From positions 25,221-89,220 of the forward strand of contig JAAEZH010000023.1 in the NCBI GenBank assembly GCA_018222965.1: a DNA stretch of 64,000 nt, written 5' to 3'. Within the stretch, counting starts at the first letter, position 1. Each line of letters starts with the position of its first letter. The notes under the pieces were generated by a model. It saw only the letters and a program-made list of their open reading frames with translations, was not told the origin of the DNA and did no database searches. The stretch comes from Bacteroidota bacterium (GTDB lineage: Bacteria > Bacteroidota > Bacteroidia > Chitinophagales > Saprospiraceae). A program made the translations under genes and the position numbers. Positions 43,795 through 52,768 of this stretch are shown here, in pieces.

Positions 43795-46710
43795 TTAACG
43801 GATAAAACGAATTTTTACTGCGTAATAACTCCAATCCCCATCAAAAAGCTGGATGCCGTAATCGTCAATCAGTTGTTGTTCTACGGAGGGGAGGTTGTCA
43901 AGCACCAGGGAAAAATTGAACGGCAGGTTGTTGTATGGGGTAGGATATAATTCGAAAATCTCACCAAATCGATCTTCCAGGAGTTCGCTGAGTTCTACGA
44001 GGGTCGTGGACCTTAAAAGGTGATAGCCTTCCGGGTCAAAAGACTGGATCTTCTCGTCATCGGGCACTTCCGGGCCTTCGTATTGCATCTCCAACAACTT
44101 CTCATCATAATTGACCTGCAGGCGGATAACCCTGCCTTTTACCCGGTCATTTTTCAGAGAGAAGCCGTACTTTTTCATCAGGCTGCGGAGGATGATTTCG
44201 TAAGCGCTTTTCTTCCGGTAACTTTCTCCATCGAAGCGCAGGTTTAAAATGGGGTCTTCTTCCATATTTTCGAAGACCAAACGGCTGGGCCTTACCTCCA
44301 GCAGTTCTTCGACCATTTTGCTTAATGGATAATTTTCAAATACAATGGAGCCGTCATAGGTGTATAAAGTAGGCAGGCCCTCCTCGGCAGTCTCTATGTC
44401 CAGATTCCATTCGCCGGAATTTACTTCTTTACCAATATGGAAAGCGAAAACAGCGGGAAGTTGCCACCGCTTTCCTACTGAATCCCGAATCACAAGATGT
44501 TGAATAAACACACTGGTTTCTGCTCCTGCTTTAGGTAAAACATGGGGTATAAGGAGGTCCTCCTCGTTTAGGAGATACATGCCCTTTACCTTTCCATCCT
44601 GAACGAAATCTACCAGAGCCTTTTCAATGGCAAAGGACTCCTCTCCTATTTTCAGGCTAATGGATTCCCGGCGATTGAGTTCATATTCATCCGGTTCGTA
44701 AACCTCGCTGTTTGGGGTAGCCCACATCTCTCCCCAATTGAGTTGAACAGCCGTATCGTGAAACCCATGGTATTCTGGAAGTGCGTAGATATACTCCAAA
44801 GAATAAACCGACAAATCCTCCTGCTTGCTCATATAGTCCATTTCCGACTCCCAACTATTTACCAGGCGTTCATTGGTTTTAAATCCGGGAACATGCACGA
44901 TCCGATAGTCGGGTTTGCCGCGATACATGTCTACAATCCGCTGTGAACGTGCATTTAGGGTATCTATCCGAAGCAAAGACTCGTAGCCCGGGCGGTTGAT
45001 CAACTGGTAATCATATTCAGCCGGTTCATCATTCAGTTCAGGGGCACGGATAATGGGCTGATACAGTCTGTTTGGATCGTAAATACGAATAGCGATCGTA
45101 TTGATATAGAGGGAACCGGCTCTTCCATACAGCGTAATTTCATCGCCCGGACCGATTTGTTTACCCAAAGACTCCAGTGCGGTTTTTGAATCTAAGACAG
45201 CGCTGTTGGTAATAATCTCGGGAGACCAAATCACAGATCGCCAGGCCGGATTTCCATAAGCTCGTACAGATAGGTGTTCAATTTCGAGGGTACTATCGAG
45301 GGCAAAGAAGCGCATGTCTTCTTCCACGATTTGTAAAAAACTATCGAGGGTGATTTCTATAAATCCGCTGTATACATCCGGACTGGCATATTTCTCGAGG
45401 GGAATCTCCATATCTCCCCAGGTGAATCGGTAAGGGCTTGTTTTTTTCTGGTCTTCCTCATTAAGGCGTTTGAATCCGGCTACGTCTCTGGCAATGGCAT
45501 GCAAACCGCCTTCCGAATTATACACCTGAGCAGATTCTGAAACAGCAATTACCGCTACCCAGGTTTGGCCCTTGTCTGTTTCCAGTCGCAAATAAAAGGT
45601 CTGCTCTCCCATCGAACTCAGACGAGGAAGTCGATCTATAAAATCTATCTCCGAGCCTATGTAGGACAACTCATCAGAATGTGGTACGCCGATTCGTCCC
45701 ACCAACTTTTGAATACCCGGTTTTTTGTTGCCCACTTTCAATTGCATATTCTGGTATCTCAGCAAATGCAATTCAAAAGGCTGCATGTGATAGACTTCAT
45801 AGGCGAGATCATCCTCACTGTGTACAGCGGCCAATGGAATTTTATGCCCCCCCCAACTCAAACTGGCCAGCGGTTCCAGTTCGGGCAAATCTTCAAAGTA
45901 GCGAATCTGGCTTTTTTGTTCCAGGCTGCTTAACCAATCATAAAATGGATTACTCCCCGGCATCACCAAAGGCATATTTGCCAGCAACAGAAAGCAAGCC
46001 GATAAAGCGAAAATCCGTTTGACAGCCTTCGGTGTCTGATCACGTACGCTTAGTCTGACTGCACGCGAAGGCATAACCGATCCCTGTAGTTCCCGACGAC
46101 TTTCGGCGAGGTATGCATTTTTGTACCACCACAATATGGGATTCCACCAATGGATAAGCAAGGCAAGCTGTAATAAGAATCCCTCCAGATAATGGGCTCG
46201 CTGTACCGAACCACTAGTTTTAAGGCGGCTTCTTTCAATGAGCAAACTATCAGATTGATTTCCCAACAAGCTCAAACCGGCAATTGCCTTTTTGGTCATG
46301 CCACTTCCATCTTTCCCGGAAGGCCAAAGTGCCGTTTTGAAATACCGTGTAATGGACAGTCGGTTCAGGTCCAATCCCTGACGGAACAAACGATCTAAAA
46401 ATTCGGCGAAAGCCAAAGCAAAACCAAAAAGATAAATACTGTAAAGGAGGTTGGCCGTACTCAGATTGCGGATCAGGATATTCCAATCAGCTTCCAGCCA
46501 GGAAACAGCCCCCACAACGTGGTCGGCCATGCCAGCATCTGCAGCTGGAATTATTAGGCGTAAGCCGGGCAAAAGCATGCATAAAATGGGAATTCCAGCC
46601 AACAAACTGGATTTTTCGGAAGGGTGGAGCTTCAAGTTGCGGATACACCCCATAAACAGGATCAGCAAAATGCTGAACTCCAAAAGATACTGTGGTGTTG
46701 AAATGTGCAT
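43795..46710 (-). CDS. Giant M56/BlaR1-like membrane protein lacking the zinc-peptidase motif
   Basis: 971 residues from the ATG at 46710 (MHISTPQYLLEF); an upstream TTG would add 9. TM helices lie at ~8-20, ~35-50, ~90-110, and ~180-200, then one more at ~255-275. A WWNPILWWYKNAYLAE segment (~185-200) matches the F-N-P-x-x-W-x-Y helix that follows HExxH in M56 peptidases, but the preceding helix reads YLEGFLLQLALLIH with no HExxH. The remaining ~690 residues are a predicted periplasmic domain. Its last ~80 residues (LPFNFSLVLDNLPS, then IDDYGIQLF) faintly recall the TIGR03435/DUF3738 end. It is probably a non-catalytic sensor or scaffold. No blaI-like repressor is adjacent. It may be co-transcribed with the ABC operon 126 bp upstream. 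Confidence 0.65.
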   Translation of the reverse strand: MHISTPQYLLEFSILLILFMGCIRNLKLHPSEKSSLLAGIPILCMLLPGLRLIIPAADAGMADHVVGAVSWLEADWNILIRNLSTANLLYSIYLFGFALAFAEFLDRLFRQGLDLNRLSITRYFKTALWPSGKDGSGMTKKAIAGLSLLGNQSDSLLIERSRLKTSGSVQRAHYLEGFLLQLALLIHWWNPILWWYKNAYLAESRRELQGSVMPSRAVRLSVRDQTPKAVKRIFALSACFLLLANMPLVMPGSNPFYDWLSSLEQKSQIRYFEDLPELEPLASLSWGGHKIPLAAVHSEDDLAYEVYHMQPFELHLLRYQNMQLKVGNKKPGIQKLVGRIGVPHSDELSYIGSEIDFIDRLPRLSSMGEQTFYLRLETDKGQTWVAVIAVSESAQVYNSEGGLHAIARDVAGFKRLNEEDQKKTSPYRFTWGDMEIPLEKYASPDVYSGFIEITLDSFLQIVEEDMRFFALDSTLEIEHLSVRAYGNPAWRSVIWSPEIITNSAVLDSKTALESLGKQIGPGDEITLYGRAGSLYINTIAIRIYDPNRLYQPIIRAPELNDEPAEYDYQLINRPGYESLLRIDTLNARSQRIVDMYRGKPDYRIVHVPGFKTNERLVNSWESEMDYMSKQEDLSVYSLEYIYALPEYHGFHDTAVQLNWGEMWATPNSEVYEPDEYELNRRESISLKIGEESFAIEKALVDFVQDGKVKGMYLLNEEDLLIPHVLPKAGAETSVFIQHLVIRDSVGKRWQLPAVFAFHIGKEVNSGEWNLDIETAEEGLPTLYTYDGSIVFENYPLSKMVEELLEVRPSRLVFENMEEDPILNLRFDGESYRKKSAYEIILRSLMKKYGFSLKNDRVKGRVIRLQVNYDEKLLEMQYEGPEVPDDEKIQSFDPEGYHLLRSTTLVELSELLEDRFGEIFELYPTPYNNLPFNFSLVLDNLPSVEQQLIDDYGIQLFDGDWSYYAVKIRFIR

Positions 46711-46836
46711 GAAGCAAGCCGGATTGAATCGTCCCAAAGAATAACGCCCATTAATTGGACATCGGATTCAAGTTAATTCAAAATCAGGGAAAAATCCAGC
46801 ATCTCCTCCGGCAAGGGCTGTTAATAAAATGCAAAA

Positions 46837-47640
46837 TCAGCCCATTTTGGCCACTTTGACCATTCTGTCCTCCACTTCACGGACTAATTCGACAAAATGC
46901 GGGTCTCGTTTGGTATCGCGACTGCGCTCGAAGGGCAGATCTACTTTGATGTGTTCCACAAAACGGGAGGGCGCGGATTTCATAATGTAAATATCATCTC
47001 CCAGATAAACCGCCTCCGAAATGTCGTGGGTAACGAAAATGATCGTAGGATGAAATTTCAACCAGAGATCCGACAGCAAATCCTGCATTTGCAAACGCGT
47101 GTTTACATCCAATGCACCAAAAGGCTCGTCCATTAAAATAACCTCCGGATTGGCAATCAGACTCCGGGCAATTGCCACACGCTGAAGCTGTCCGCCAGAA
47201 AGCGTGGGATACTGCGCAAACTTGTGCTCATGGCCGGCCAGACCCACCATCTCGATAAGCTCCATCGCCCGGTCTTTTCGTTCGGCCGCTGATACGTTTT
47301 TGTATTTCAGGGCGAGGGAAACGTTTTCCAAAACAGTCATCCAGGGCAAGGAGGAGTACTGCTGAAAAACCATGCCCACCCGATTATCGGCACTAACTGG
47401 TTTGTTGTGGATCAATACTTGTCCGGAGGTAGGCTCCTGCAGTCCGGCGATATAGCGGAGCACCGTAGATTTTCCGCATCCGGACATCCCAAGGATCACG
47501 ACAAACTGCCCCTGGGCCGGTTTGTCTTCCACCAAAAACTCAAAATCCTGGAGGATGAAAGATTCACCCCCATCGTAGGATTGGCTGATTCCCCGGAGTT
47601 CGATAATATTGTCGTGTTGCGTATCTGAAAAATCGGGCAT
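46837..47640 (-). CDS. ABC transporter ATP-binding protein (SsuB/TauB type)
   Basis: 267 residues from the ATG at 47640 (MPDFSDTQHDN); an earlier in-frame ATG lies inside the permease gene. All ATPase motifs are present: GMSGCGKSTVLRYIAG (Walker A), QQYSSLPWMTVLENV (Q-loop), LSGGQLQRVAIARSL (signature), VILMDEPFGALD (Walker B, D-loop) and FVTHDISEAVYL (H-switch). It belongs to the nitrate/sulfonate/taurine subfamily. It powers the cadherin-bearing permease encoded 31 bp upstream. It is the last gene of the five-gene leftward operon. Confidence 0.93.
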   Translation of the reverse strand: MPDFSDTQHDNIIELRGISQSYDGGESFILQDFEFLVEDKPAQGQFVVILGMSGCGKSTVLRYIAGLQEPTSGQVLIHNKPVSADNRVGMVFQQYSSLPWMTVLENVSLALKYKNVSAAERKDRAMELIEMVGLAGHEHKFAQYPTLSGGQLQRVAIARSLIANPEVILMDEPFGALDVNTRLQMQDLLSDLWLKFHPTIIFVTHDISEAVYLGDDIYIMKSAPSRFVEHIKVDLPFERSRDTKRDPHFVELVREVEDRMVKVAKMG

Positions 47641-47671
47641 GATCTGTCTGATTGTATTTTCGGGCCGTTTA

Positions 47672-49366
47672 TCAGCTGTTTTGCCGACGGCTTGCATTCA
47701 ATTTAATTTCACCATAAATGATTATCACGATTGCCGCCAGGGCAACGATGTAAACCAGATTGACCATCGATGGTGCAAAAGCCGGAGCCAGGATACCAAC
47801 AATGATGGCCGCTGAAACAAGGAGAATAAGGGTGAAAATTCCATATTCTGTTTCTCGCAAACCATTCAGTTTGGATTTGTTGTATTTGTGCGGGAACAAA
47901 CGCCGGTCCATATATACAAACAAGCGATCCTGCACAAAACCAATAAGGATGATCACCAATAGTATCGCAAACACTTTAGCAATTTGCCCCTGACGTGCTT
48001 TGATGTAAATCAGGGAACCAATACCTTCCTCGCGATTCAACAATTCTGCGATGATGATGTAGGTCCACGAGATTGCCGTGAGTACGCGAATATCGTCTAT
48101 CACCTTCGACATTACCGAGGGGATGTAAACCGATCGGATAGTCTGCCATTTGCTGGCGCCCAGCGTAAATACAGTCTGGGTAAATACCTCCCGAACTTCG
48201 TCTACCCGTTGCACCACTACGGGCAATAAATACACGATGATACCAAAGGCCAGAAAAGCTATTTTCATCTGATCCTCAATACCAAACCAAATGATAAACA
48301 ATCCGGTCAGTGCTGTCAGCGGAAGGTAGCGCAAGGCATCCACCTGCTTGCTAAACAAGCCCCGAAACAGGGGAAACAAGCCGATGATAAACCCAATCGG
48401 AATAGAAATCAAAATGGCCCACCAGTATCCCTGCATATTAAGCCAGATCGACTTGAAGGTATTGCGGGCAAGGGCATCATCTTTCACCAGCGAAGGGTAT
48501 GATTTAATTACCTGGCCGGGTGTTGGTAAAATAGGATATACTTTTTCGCTTAGCGCAACTTGCTCATCTGAAGCTTCTGCCTGCTTTAATTGAATTGTAA
48601 AACGGGCTGTATCGGCCGTAAAATCTGTACTGGAAGCCACTATTTTTAAGTCCAGGCTGCCGGGTGACTGGCGGTAAAGCGCCGCTGTATCTTTCAGGAT
48701 TACGCGTCCGTCATCCGAATTTATCTGAAACAAACCTTTGGAGTGATTCAGGAATCGGTAAGTTACCTTATCCCCTTTGTCGCCGTCTTCGGCAAGGGCT
48801 GTGAGACCGACATAGGTTTGCGGACCGGCATTGAGGAAAATCTCGTTTGGAGAATCATCGGCATCGCGCAATTCACTGAGTCCAAATTCATTGCGGTCCC
48901 GAACCTGAATGGTAAAATTGGAAGAGAACTGTCTGCCGTCGGCAGCATTCGCGGAAGCGACAATAGTATGAACGGTATTGTACTCATAGTCCAACCGGGC
49001 TTCAGCCAGGTGAACCTCCCCTGTTTTGGGATGTACACGAAACAAGCCGCCGGCATTATCTTCCAGGCGGATGTTGATCGAAGCTGTATCTACTCCCGGA
49101 GCCTGGATACGAATCCCTGTATAAGTGCCTGTTTGGGCATCTTCCGGAAGTCGATTATCCAAAGGATCTGCATCCTCTAATGAAGTGATGCTTACCGCTT
49201 CAGCTTCCTCATTTTCGATCTGGGTATTGGCTGAAAATTCAGATCGGGAGATGGCGAAATATTCGGCGAGCAGCCACCAGGCGATGACAAACAGGATCAG
49301 GCCGACCACTCCAAGGATCAGGGCCTGCATCTTGCTCAGTTTTCCACGTAGCTTAAAGAGCGACAT
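47672..49366 (-). CDS. ABC permease with two cadherin-like domains in its periplasmic loop
   Basis: 564 residues, against roughly 250-280 for SsuC/TauC permeases. TM1 is at ~13-36. Residues ~75-265 form an insertion with two cadherin-like repeats: GGLFRVHPKTGEVHLAEARL then DYEY and HTIVAS in the first, and KGLFQINSDDGRVILKD then DLKIVAS in the second. The permease resumes at ~288 with LPTPGQVIKSYPSL, four to five TM helices, and the EAA loop TLGASKWQTIRSVYIPS that contacts the ATPase. Two extra TM helices (~505-550) end the chain. The insertion follows TM1, so it faces the periplasm. The substrate is unknown; the fusion suggests wall or protein contact. Confidence 0.88.
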   Translation of the reverse strand: MSLFKLRGKLSKMQALILGVVGLILFVIAWWLLAEYFAISRSEFSANTQIENEEAEAVSITSLEDADPLDNRLPEDAQTGTYTGIRIQAPGVDTASINIRLEDNAGGLFRVHPKTGEVHLAEARLDYEYNTVHTIVASANAADGRQFSSNFTIQVRDRNEFGLSELRDADDSPNEIFLNAGPQTYVGLTALAEDGDKGDKVTYRFLNHSKGLFQINSDDGRVILKDTAALYRQSPGSLDLKIVASSTDFTADTARFTIQLKQAEASDEQVALSEKVYPILPTPGQVIKSYPSLVKDDALARNTFKSIWLNMQGYWWAILISIPIGFIIGLFPLFRGLFSKQVDALRYLPLTALTGLFIIWFGIEDQMKIAFLAFGIIVYLLPVVVQRVDEVREVFTQTVFTLGASKWQTIRSVYIPSVMSKVIDDIRVLTAISWTYIIIAELLNREEGIGSLIYIKARQGQIAKVFAILLVIILIGFVQDRLFVYMDRRLFPHKYNKSKLNGLRETEYGIFTLILLVSAAIIVGILAPAFAPSMVNLVYIVALAAIVIIIYGEIKLNASRRQNS

Positions 49367-49437
49367 ATTGGGTATGGGCTAAATATCGCCATGCCGAAGA
49401 CGGGTCTTCAGCATGGCGAAGTTCTCAGAGATACATA

Positions 49438-50988
49438 TTAGTCACGAACAAGCTGGAAATCGGTGCGTCGATTTTGCGCACGACCAGCGTCGGAATCGTT
49501 GGAAGCAACCGGGTTATCCGGGCCGTTACCGATTACTATAAACCGGTTTGGCGGCATATTGTGGGTATTCACCAGATAGTCCTTAACCGCTTCTGCGCGT
49601 TTCTTAGAAAGCGAAACATTGGTAGAACGGCTGCCTGTATTATCTGTATTTCCTTCAATACGGATGCGGGCATTCGCGAAAGCTTTGGCAATTTCCACAA
49701 ACTCCTTATCGATGATGTATTTCGCATTTTCATCGAGCTTGTACTCTCCGGTACGGAAGTTAATGCGTACCGCTTTGGTAGCAATGGTTTCGGCATCCCG
49801 GCCACTATCCTCATCGAGTTTGGTAAACTCACGTGCGCCTTCAGCTTCGTGCTGTTGGCCACTCAGGTTGGTACCAGATACAAGATCCGGGTATGCGATC
49901 AGACGCCAGTTTGGTACACTGCCTTCGATGTATCCAAGGTCTTTGTACACATTGGCCATCCGGGAATAAAGGCTGTTGCCATTTACTCCTTTGAAATCCG
50001 GATTCAGACCAAAGAAATTCTCGTTGTCACCATGTGTGGTTAAGCGCACATTATTGATCGCCTGATAAGTATCATCTTCTGTGAAACCCGGGAAATTGGC
50101 GGCCAGAATACCAGCAGCTTTACGCTTATTGGCATCAGAAGCATTGATTTCTGCTGCTCCGCGCATCCAGCCTTCATACATTTGAGTAAGGCGGTCTTTA
50201 TTGGCATCAACAAAAGATCGCTTGGCAATAAATACGTCGGCAATAATATTGGATGCCGAACGCGTACTTTCCAGCAACTTTGAACCGGGTACGGACCGAA
50301 GACAGGCTTCATCATCCGGACTCCAAACAACAGCCGCATCCACGTTTTGAGACTTGAATACTTCTGCCGCATCAATCGCATTGGATTGTGGGACAATTTC
50401 TACATCATTTACGGTCAGTCCCCCTGCATCCAGCAACCAGATCAGGAAGGAATGCGAAGGCGTAAGTTCCGCTACGGCAATGCGCTTACCGCGAAGGTCG
50501 GCCACCGTATTGATCCCCCGACGGGCAACGATTGCATCACCGCCCCGAGACCAGTCTGCCTGCCAGACTACCACCGGATCAAAATCGCGCAAAGCGTTTA
50601 CTTCGGTTGGAAAGGCATCAATGGTGCACCAAAGCAGTTGAACCTCATCGCGCTTCCAGGCAGCCCGGGATGCATCAAAATCATCCAGTACATTAAACTC
50701 AACCTGGAATCCATAGTCCTGGTAAAAGCGGGAATCGGTATTGGCTTCAAAACCTTCGTTAAAATATTGTCCGCCGGCATATCCGCCCCAGGTTACCACA
50801 CCAACGCTGATTACATCAGAATCGCCTTTCGGGCCGTCTGGTTTCGGTTTGTCCGGGTTGTCGGAATTACTTATGATATTCTGACCAAATTCCGTATTCT
50901 GGAGGATATACTTACCACCGAAGAATACACCTGCAACAATTACGAGGGTGATCAGAAACTTTGAGAATGTTGTCAATCGTTTTGCCAT
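49438..50988 (-). CDS. Membrane-anchored SsuA/NMT1-like binding protein fused to OmpA domain
   Basis: 516 residues from the ATG at 50988 (MAKRLTTFSKFL). An uncleaved-looking TM helix (~10-28) and a Pro/Asp linker come first. A type II periplasmic binding domain (~60-375) includes VGVVTWGGYAGGQYFNEGF, GGDAIVARRGINTVADLRGK, and QSNAIDAAEVFKSQNVDAAV. An OmpA peptidoglycan-binding domain (~395-516) includes RIEGNTDNTGSRSTNVSLSK and RAEAVKDYL (Asp and Arg that bind diaminopimelate) and GRAQNRRTDF. Such a protein would span from the inner membrane to the cell wall, like MotB, while presenting a solute-binding lobe. It precedes the permease by 71 bp. The ligand is unknown. Confidence 0.9.
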   Translation of the reverse strand: MAKRLTTFSKFLITLVIVAGVFFGGKYILQNTEFGQNIISNSDNPDKPKPDGPKGDSDVISVGVVTWGGYAGGQYFNEGFEANTDSRFYQDYGFQVEFNVLDDFDASRAAWKRDEVQLLWCTIDAFPTEVNALRDFDPVVVWQADWSRGGDAIVARRGINTVADLRGKRIAVAELTPSHSFLIWLLDAGGLTVNDVEIVPQSNAIDAAEVFKSQNVDAAVVWSPDDEACLRSVPGSKLLESTRSASNIIADVFIAKRSFVDANKDRLTQMYEGWMRGAAEINASDANKRKAAGILAANFPGFTEDDTYQAINNVRLTTHGDNENFFGLNPDFKGVNGNSLYSRMANVYKDLGYIEGSVPNWRLIAYPDLVSGTNLSGQQHEAEGAREFTKLDEDSGRDAETIATKAVRINFRTGEYKLDENAKYIIDKEFVEIAKAFANARIRIEGNTDNTGSRSTNVSLSKKRAEAVKDYLVNTHNMPPNRFIVIGNGPDNPVASNDSDAGRAQNRRTDFQLVRD

Positions 50989-51034
50989 TGTTAGATCGTT
51001 TGTTGGTTGGTTGGCTGGTTTATTTGTCGGCTGA

Positions 51035-52060
51035 TTAGTCAAAAAAACTGTCGTATTGATTTACCCGATCGGGTTCTGCTACCTTTTTCTTTACGGGAGC
51101 ATTCAGATCGAGTACATTGCTTTCGTCGTTGGCTTCCAGGAGCAGCGCACTTTTGTCTTCGCCTAGCAGGCGTGAAACCCCCTCTTTCTCCCATTTCTCC
51201 AACATGCGAAGTCCTTCTTCCTCGAATATACCATTCTGTAAGTCCACAGATTCCATAAAATTGGAGGATAATTCCATAAATTGTTCCATCTCTCCCACTT
51301 TTTCTGACACATCATCGGCGATGGCTTCGAGGGCCATATCAAACATCATGCGTTGGTCCTTGTTGCCGGAGATTACATTCATGGCTGATTTCATGGCCGA
51401 GTGACTGGCATGGATAGCCTTGCGCTCCTGCTCTTTGACCATGACCTGATCCTTGATGTCCTCCTTCAGTACTTCGGAGTTTTCATGCATCTTAGTCAGC
51501 ACCCTGTACAATACTTCCATCTTCCGATAGAGGTCTTCGAGTCGCATATTTGACTCTTTCAGACGGCCCGCCTTCCGGGACTTGAGGATCATCTGACTTT
51601 CTTTATTGCGATCGCGTGCCTTACTGGCTAAAGCCAAATTGTCTTTGATCGCCTTTTTGTTGTTGAAGATGATCTCTCCGAGTTTATGCATTTGTCCGCG
51701 CAGTTGATTCACCTGCTTGTTCATTTTTTTCAGATTGTCCTCCAGGTCCTCTACATAGGACTTTAGGATCCCAATAGGATCAATCTGTACAAACAAGCCG
51801 GTGACCCAGCGCATGACACTTTTATACACATACCAAACCAAATTGCGTGCTTTGCTGTCGAGCAAAACAAACACCAGGGCAGCAAAAGCTACCAGTAAAG
51901 CGGCCAGTACCAGTGTATTTGAAAGTAGCGGAACCAGGACGGGAATAAGCTGAACCAGCAAATACCCGCCGCCTACGATAACACCTCCTAAAAATATAGC
52001 ACCTGTTACGCCTTCCGGGCGTTTCCAAAATGATTTAGGCTGAAAATCTTTTGTCTCCAT
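51035..52060 (-). CDS. Membrane-anchored coiled-coil protein (PspA-like in style)
   Basis: 341 residues. Two adjacent TM helices (~17-38 and ~45-67) are followed by an amphipathic stretch and a long alpha-helical, highly charged region (~95-260) with heptad patterns (LEDNLKKMNKQVNQLRGQM, then KLKE-like segments and AIADDVSEKVGEMEQF). The tail is acidic and ends in NQYDSFFD. The build resembles PspA/IM30 proteins but with real membrane anchors; I cannot confirm homology. It is the second gene of the operon, 45 bp after the first coiled-coil gene and 46 bp before the binding protein. It is probably a cytoplasm-facing membrane-stress or scaffolding component of the same ABC machine. Confidence 0.7.
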   Translation of the reverse strand: METKDFQPKSFWKRPEGVTGAIFLGGVIVGGGYLLVQLIPVLVPLLSNTLVLAALLVAFAALVFVLLDSKARNLVWYVYKSVMRWVTGLFVQIDPIGILKSYVEDLEDNLKKMNKQVNQLRGQMHKLGEIIFNNKKAIKDNLALASKARDRNKESQMILKSRKAGRLKESNMRLEDLYRKMEVLYRVLTKMHENSEVLKEDIKDQVMVKEQERKAIHASHSAMKSAMNVISGNKDQRMMFDMALEAIADDVSEKVGEMEQFMELSSNFMESVDLQNGIFEEEGLRMLEKWEKEGVSRLLGEDKSALLLEANDESNVLDLNAPVKKKVAEPDRVNQYDSFFD

Positions 52061-52105
52061 GTATTGCTTACTAGACTTTAGCGGTTTGTTTGGTCAAAGT
52101 CATCA

Positions 52106-52768
52106 TTACTTCAAATACTGTTTCATGGCTTCCAGGTCTGTGTGAATCTGACCCACCAATTGATTGAATGAAGCAATGAAATTATTCTTGGTCGTCTCCA
52201 CCTTTGCAGTGGCATCTTTTACTTGTTTGCGCAGGGTCTCCTGTTTTTTCCGGGTCGCTTCAATTTCTTTTTTCAGCTTCAGGATCTGATCTTCCTTTTG
52301 CTTCACCAACAAATCCATCTCCTTAACCTGCTTTTCTTTCTCAGAGATATTTTGATGCCGCTGCTTGGAAAGGGCTGATTCAAACTTTTCTTCTTCCTTT
52401 TGCAGAACCTGAATATAGTGCGAAGCAGAATTGATCAATTTGGCCGGCGTTGCTCCCATGGTCTCAGCCATTGCATAAGCCGACTGATAGCGGGTGGCGT
52501 CATCCATTTTCATTTTAGAAAGCGACTTAAGAGACTGTTTGTACTCCAGATAGTCAAAGCCATCCAGATTATTCTTTTCCATGGCCGAAAAAAGAACGTC
52601 CATAAATTTCCCGGTCACTTTGCCCTTCGCCCCTGCTTTACTTTCTGTTACCTGAGGGGTGGAGGTTGATGACGAAGTAGCGGTTTCTTTTTTCGCGGAA
52701 GCCGGTTTGGCCGGAGCACTTCCCTCTTCCACAACAAACAATGACTTGATATTCTTAAAGACTGACAT
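52106..52768 (-). CDS. Soluble coiled-coil protein, first gene of the ABC-OmpA operon
   Basis: 220 residues with no signal peptide. Residues 1-15 (MSVFKNIKSLFVVEE) are amphipathic, residues ~16-45 are an Ala/Ser/Thr/Lys-rich linker, ~48-125 form a small helical domain (GKFMDVLFSAMEKNNLDGFD, then YEYKQ-like and SAYAMAETM), and ~128-200 form a strong coiled coil (KQVKEMDLLVKQKEDQILKL). The linker and domain look like an adaptor. I do not recognise a named family. A consensus -7 promoter element lies 26 bp upstream of the start, so the operon probably begins here. TTCGCGGAA at 52692 encodes ASAK in the linker. Confidence 0.7.
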   Translation of the reverse strand: MSVFKNIKSLFVVEEGSAPAKPASAKKETATSSSTSTPQVTESKAGAKGKVTGKFMDVLFSAMEKNNLDGFDYLEYKQSLKSLSKMKMDDATRYQSAYAMAETMGATPAKLINSASHYIQVLQKEEEKFESALSKQRHQNISEKEKQVKEMDLLVKQKEDQILKLKKEIEATRKKQETLRKQVKDATAKVETTKNNFIASFNQLVGQIHTDLEAMKQYLK

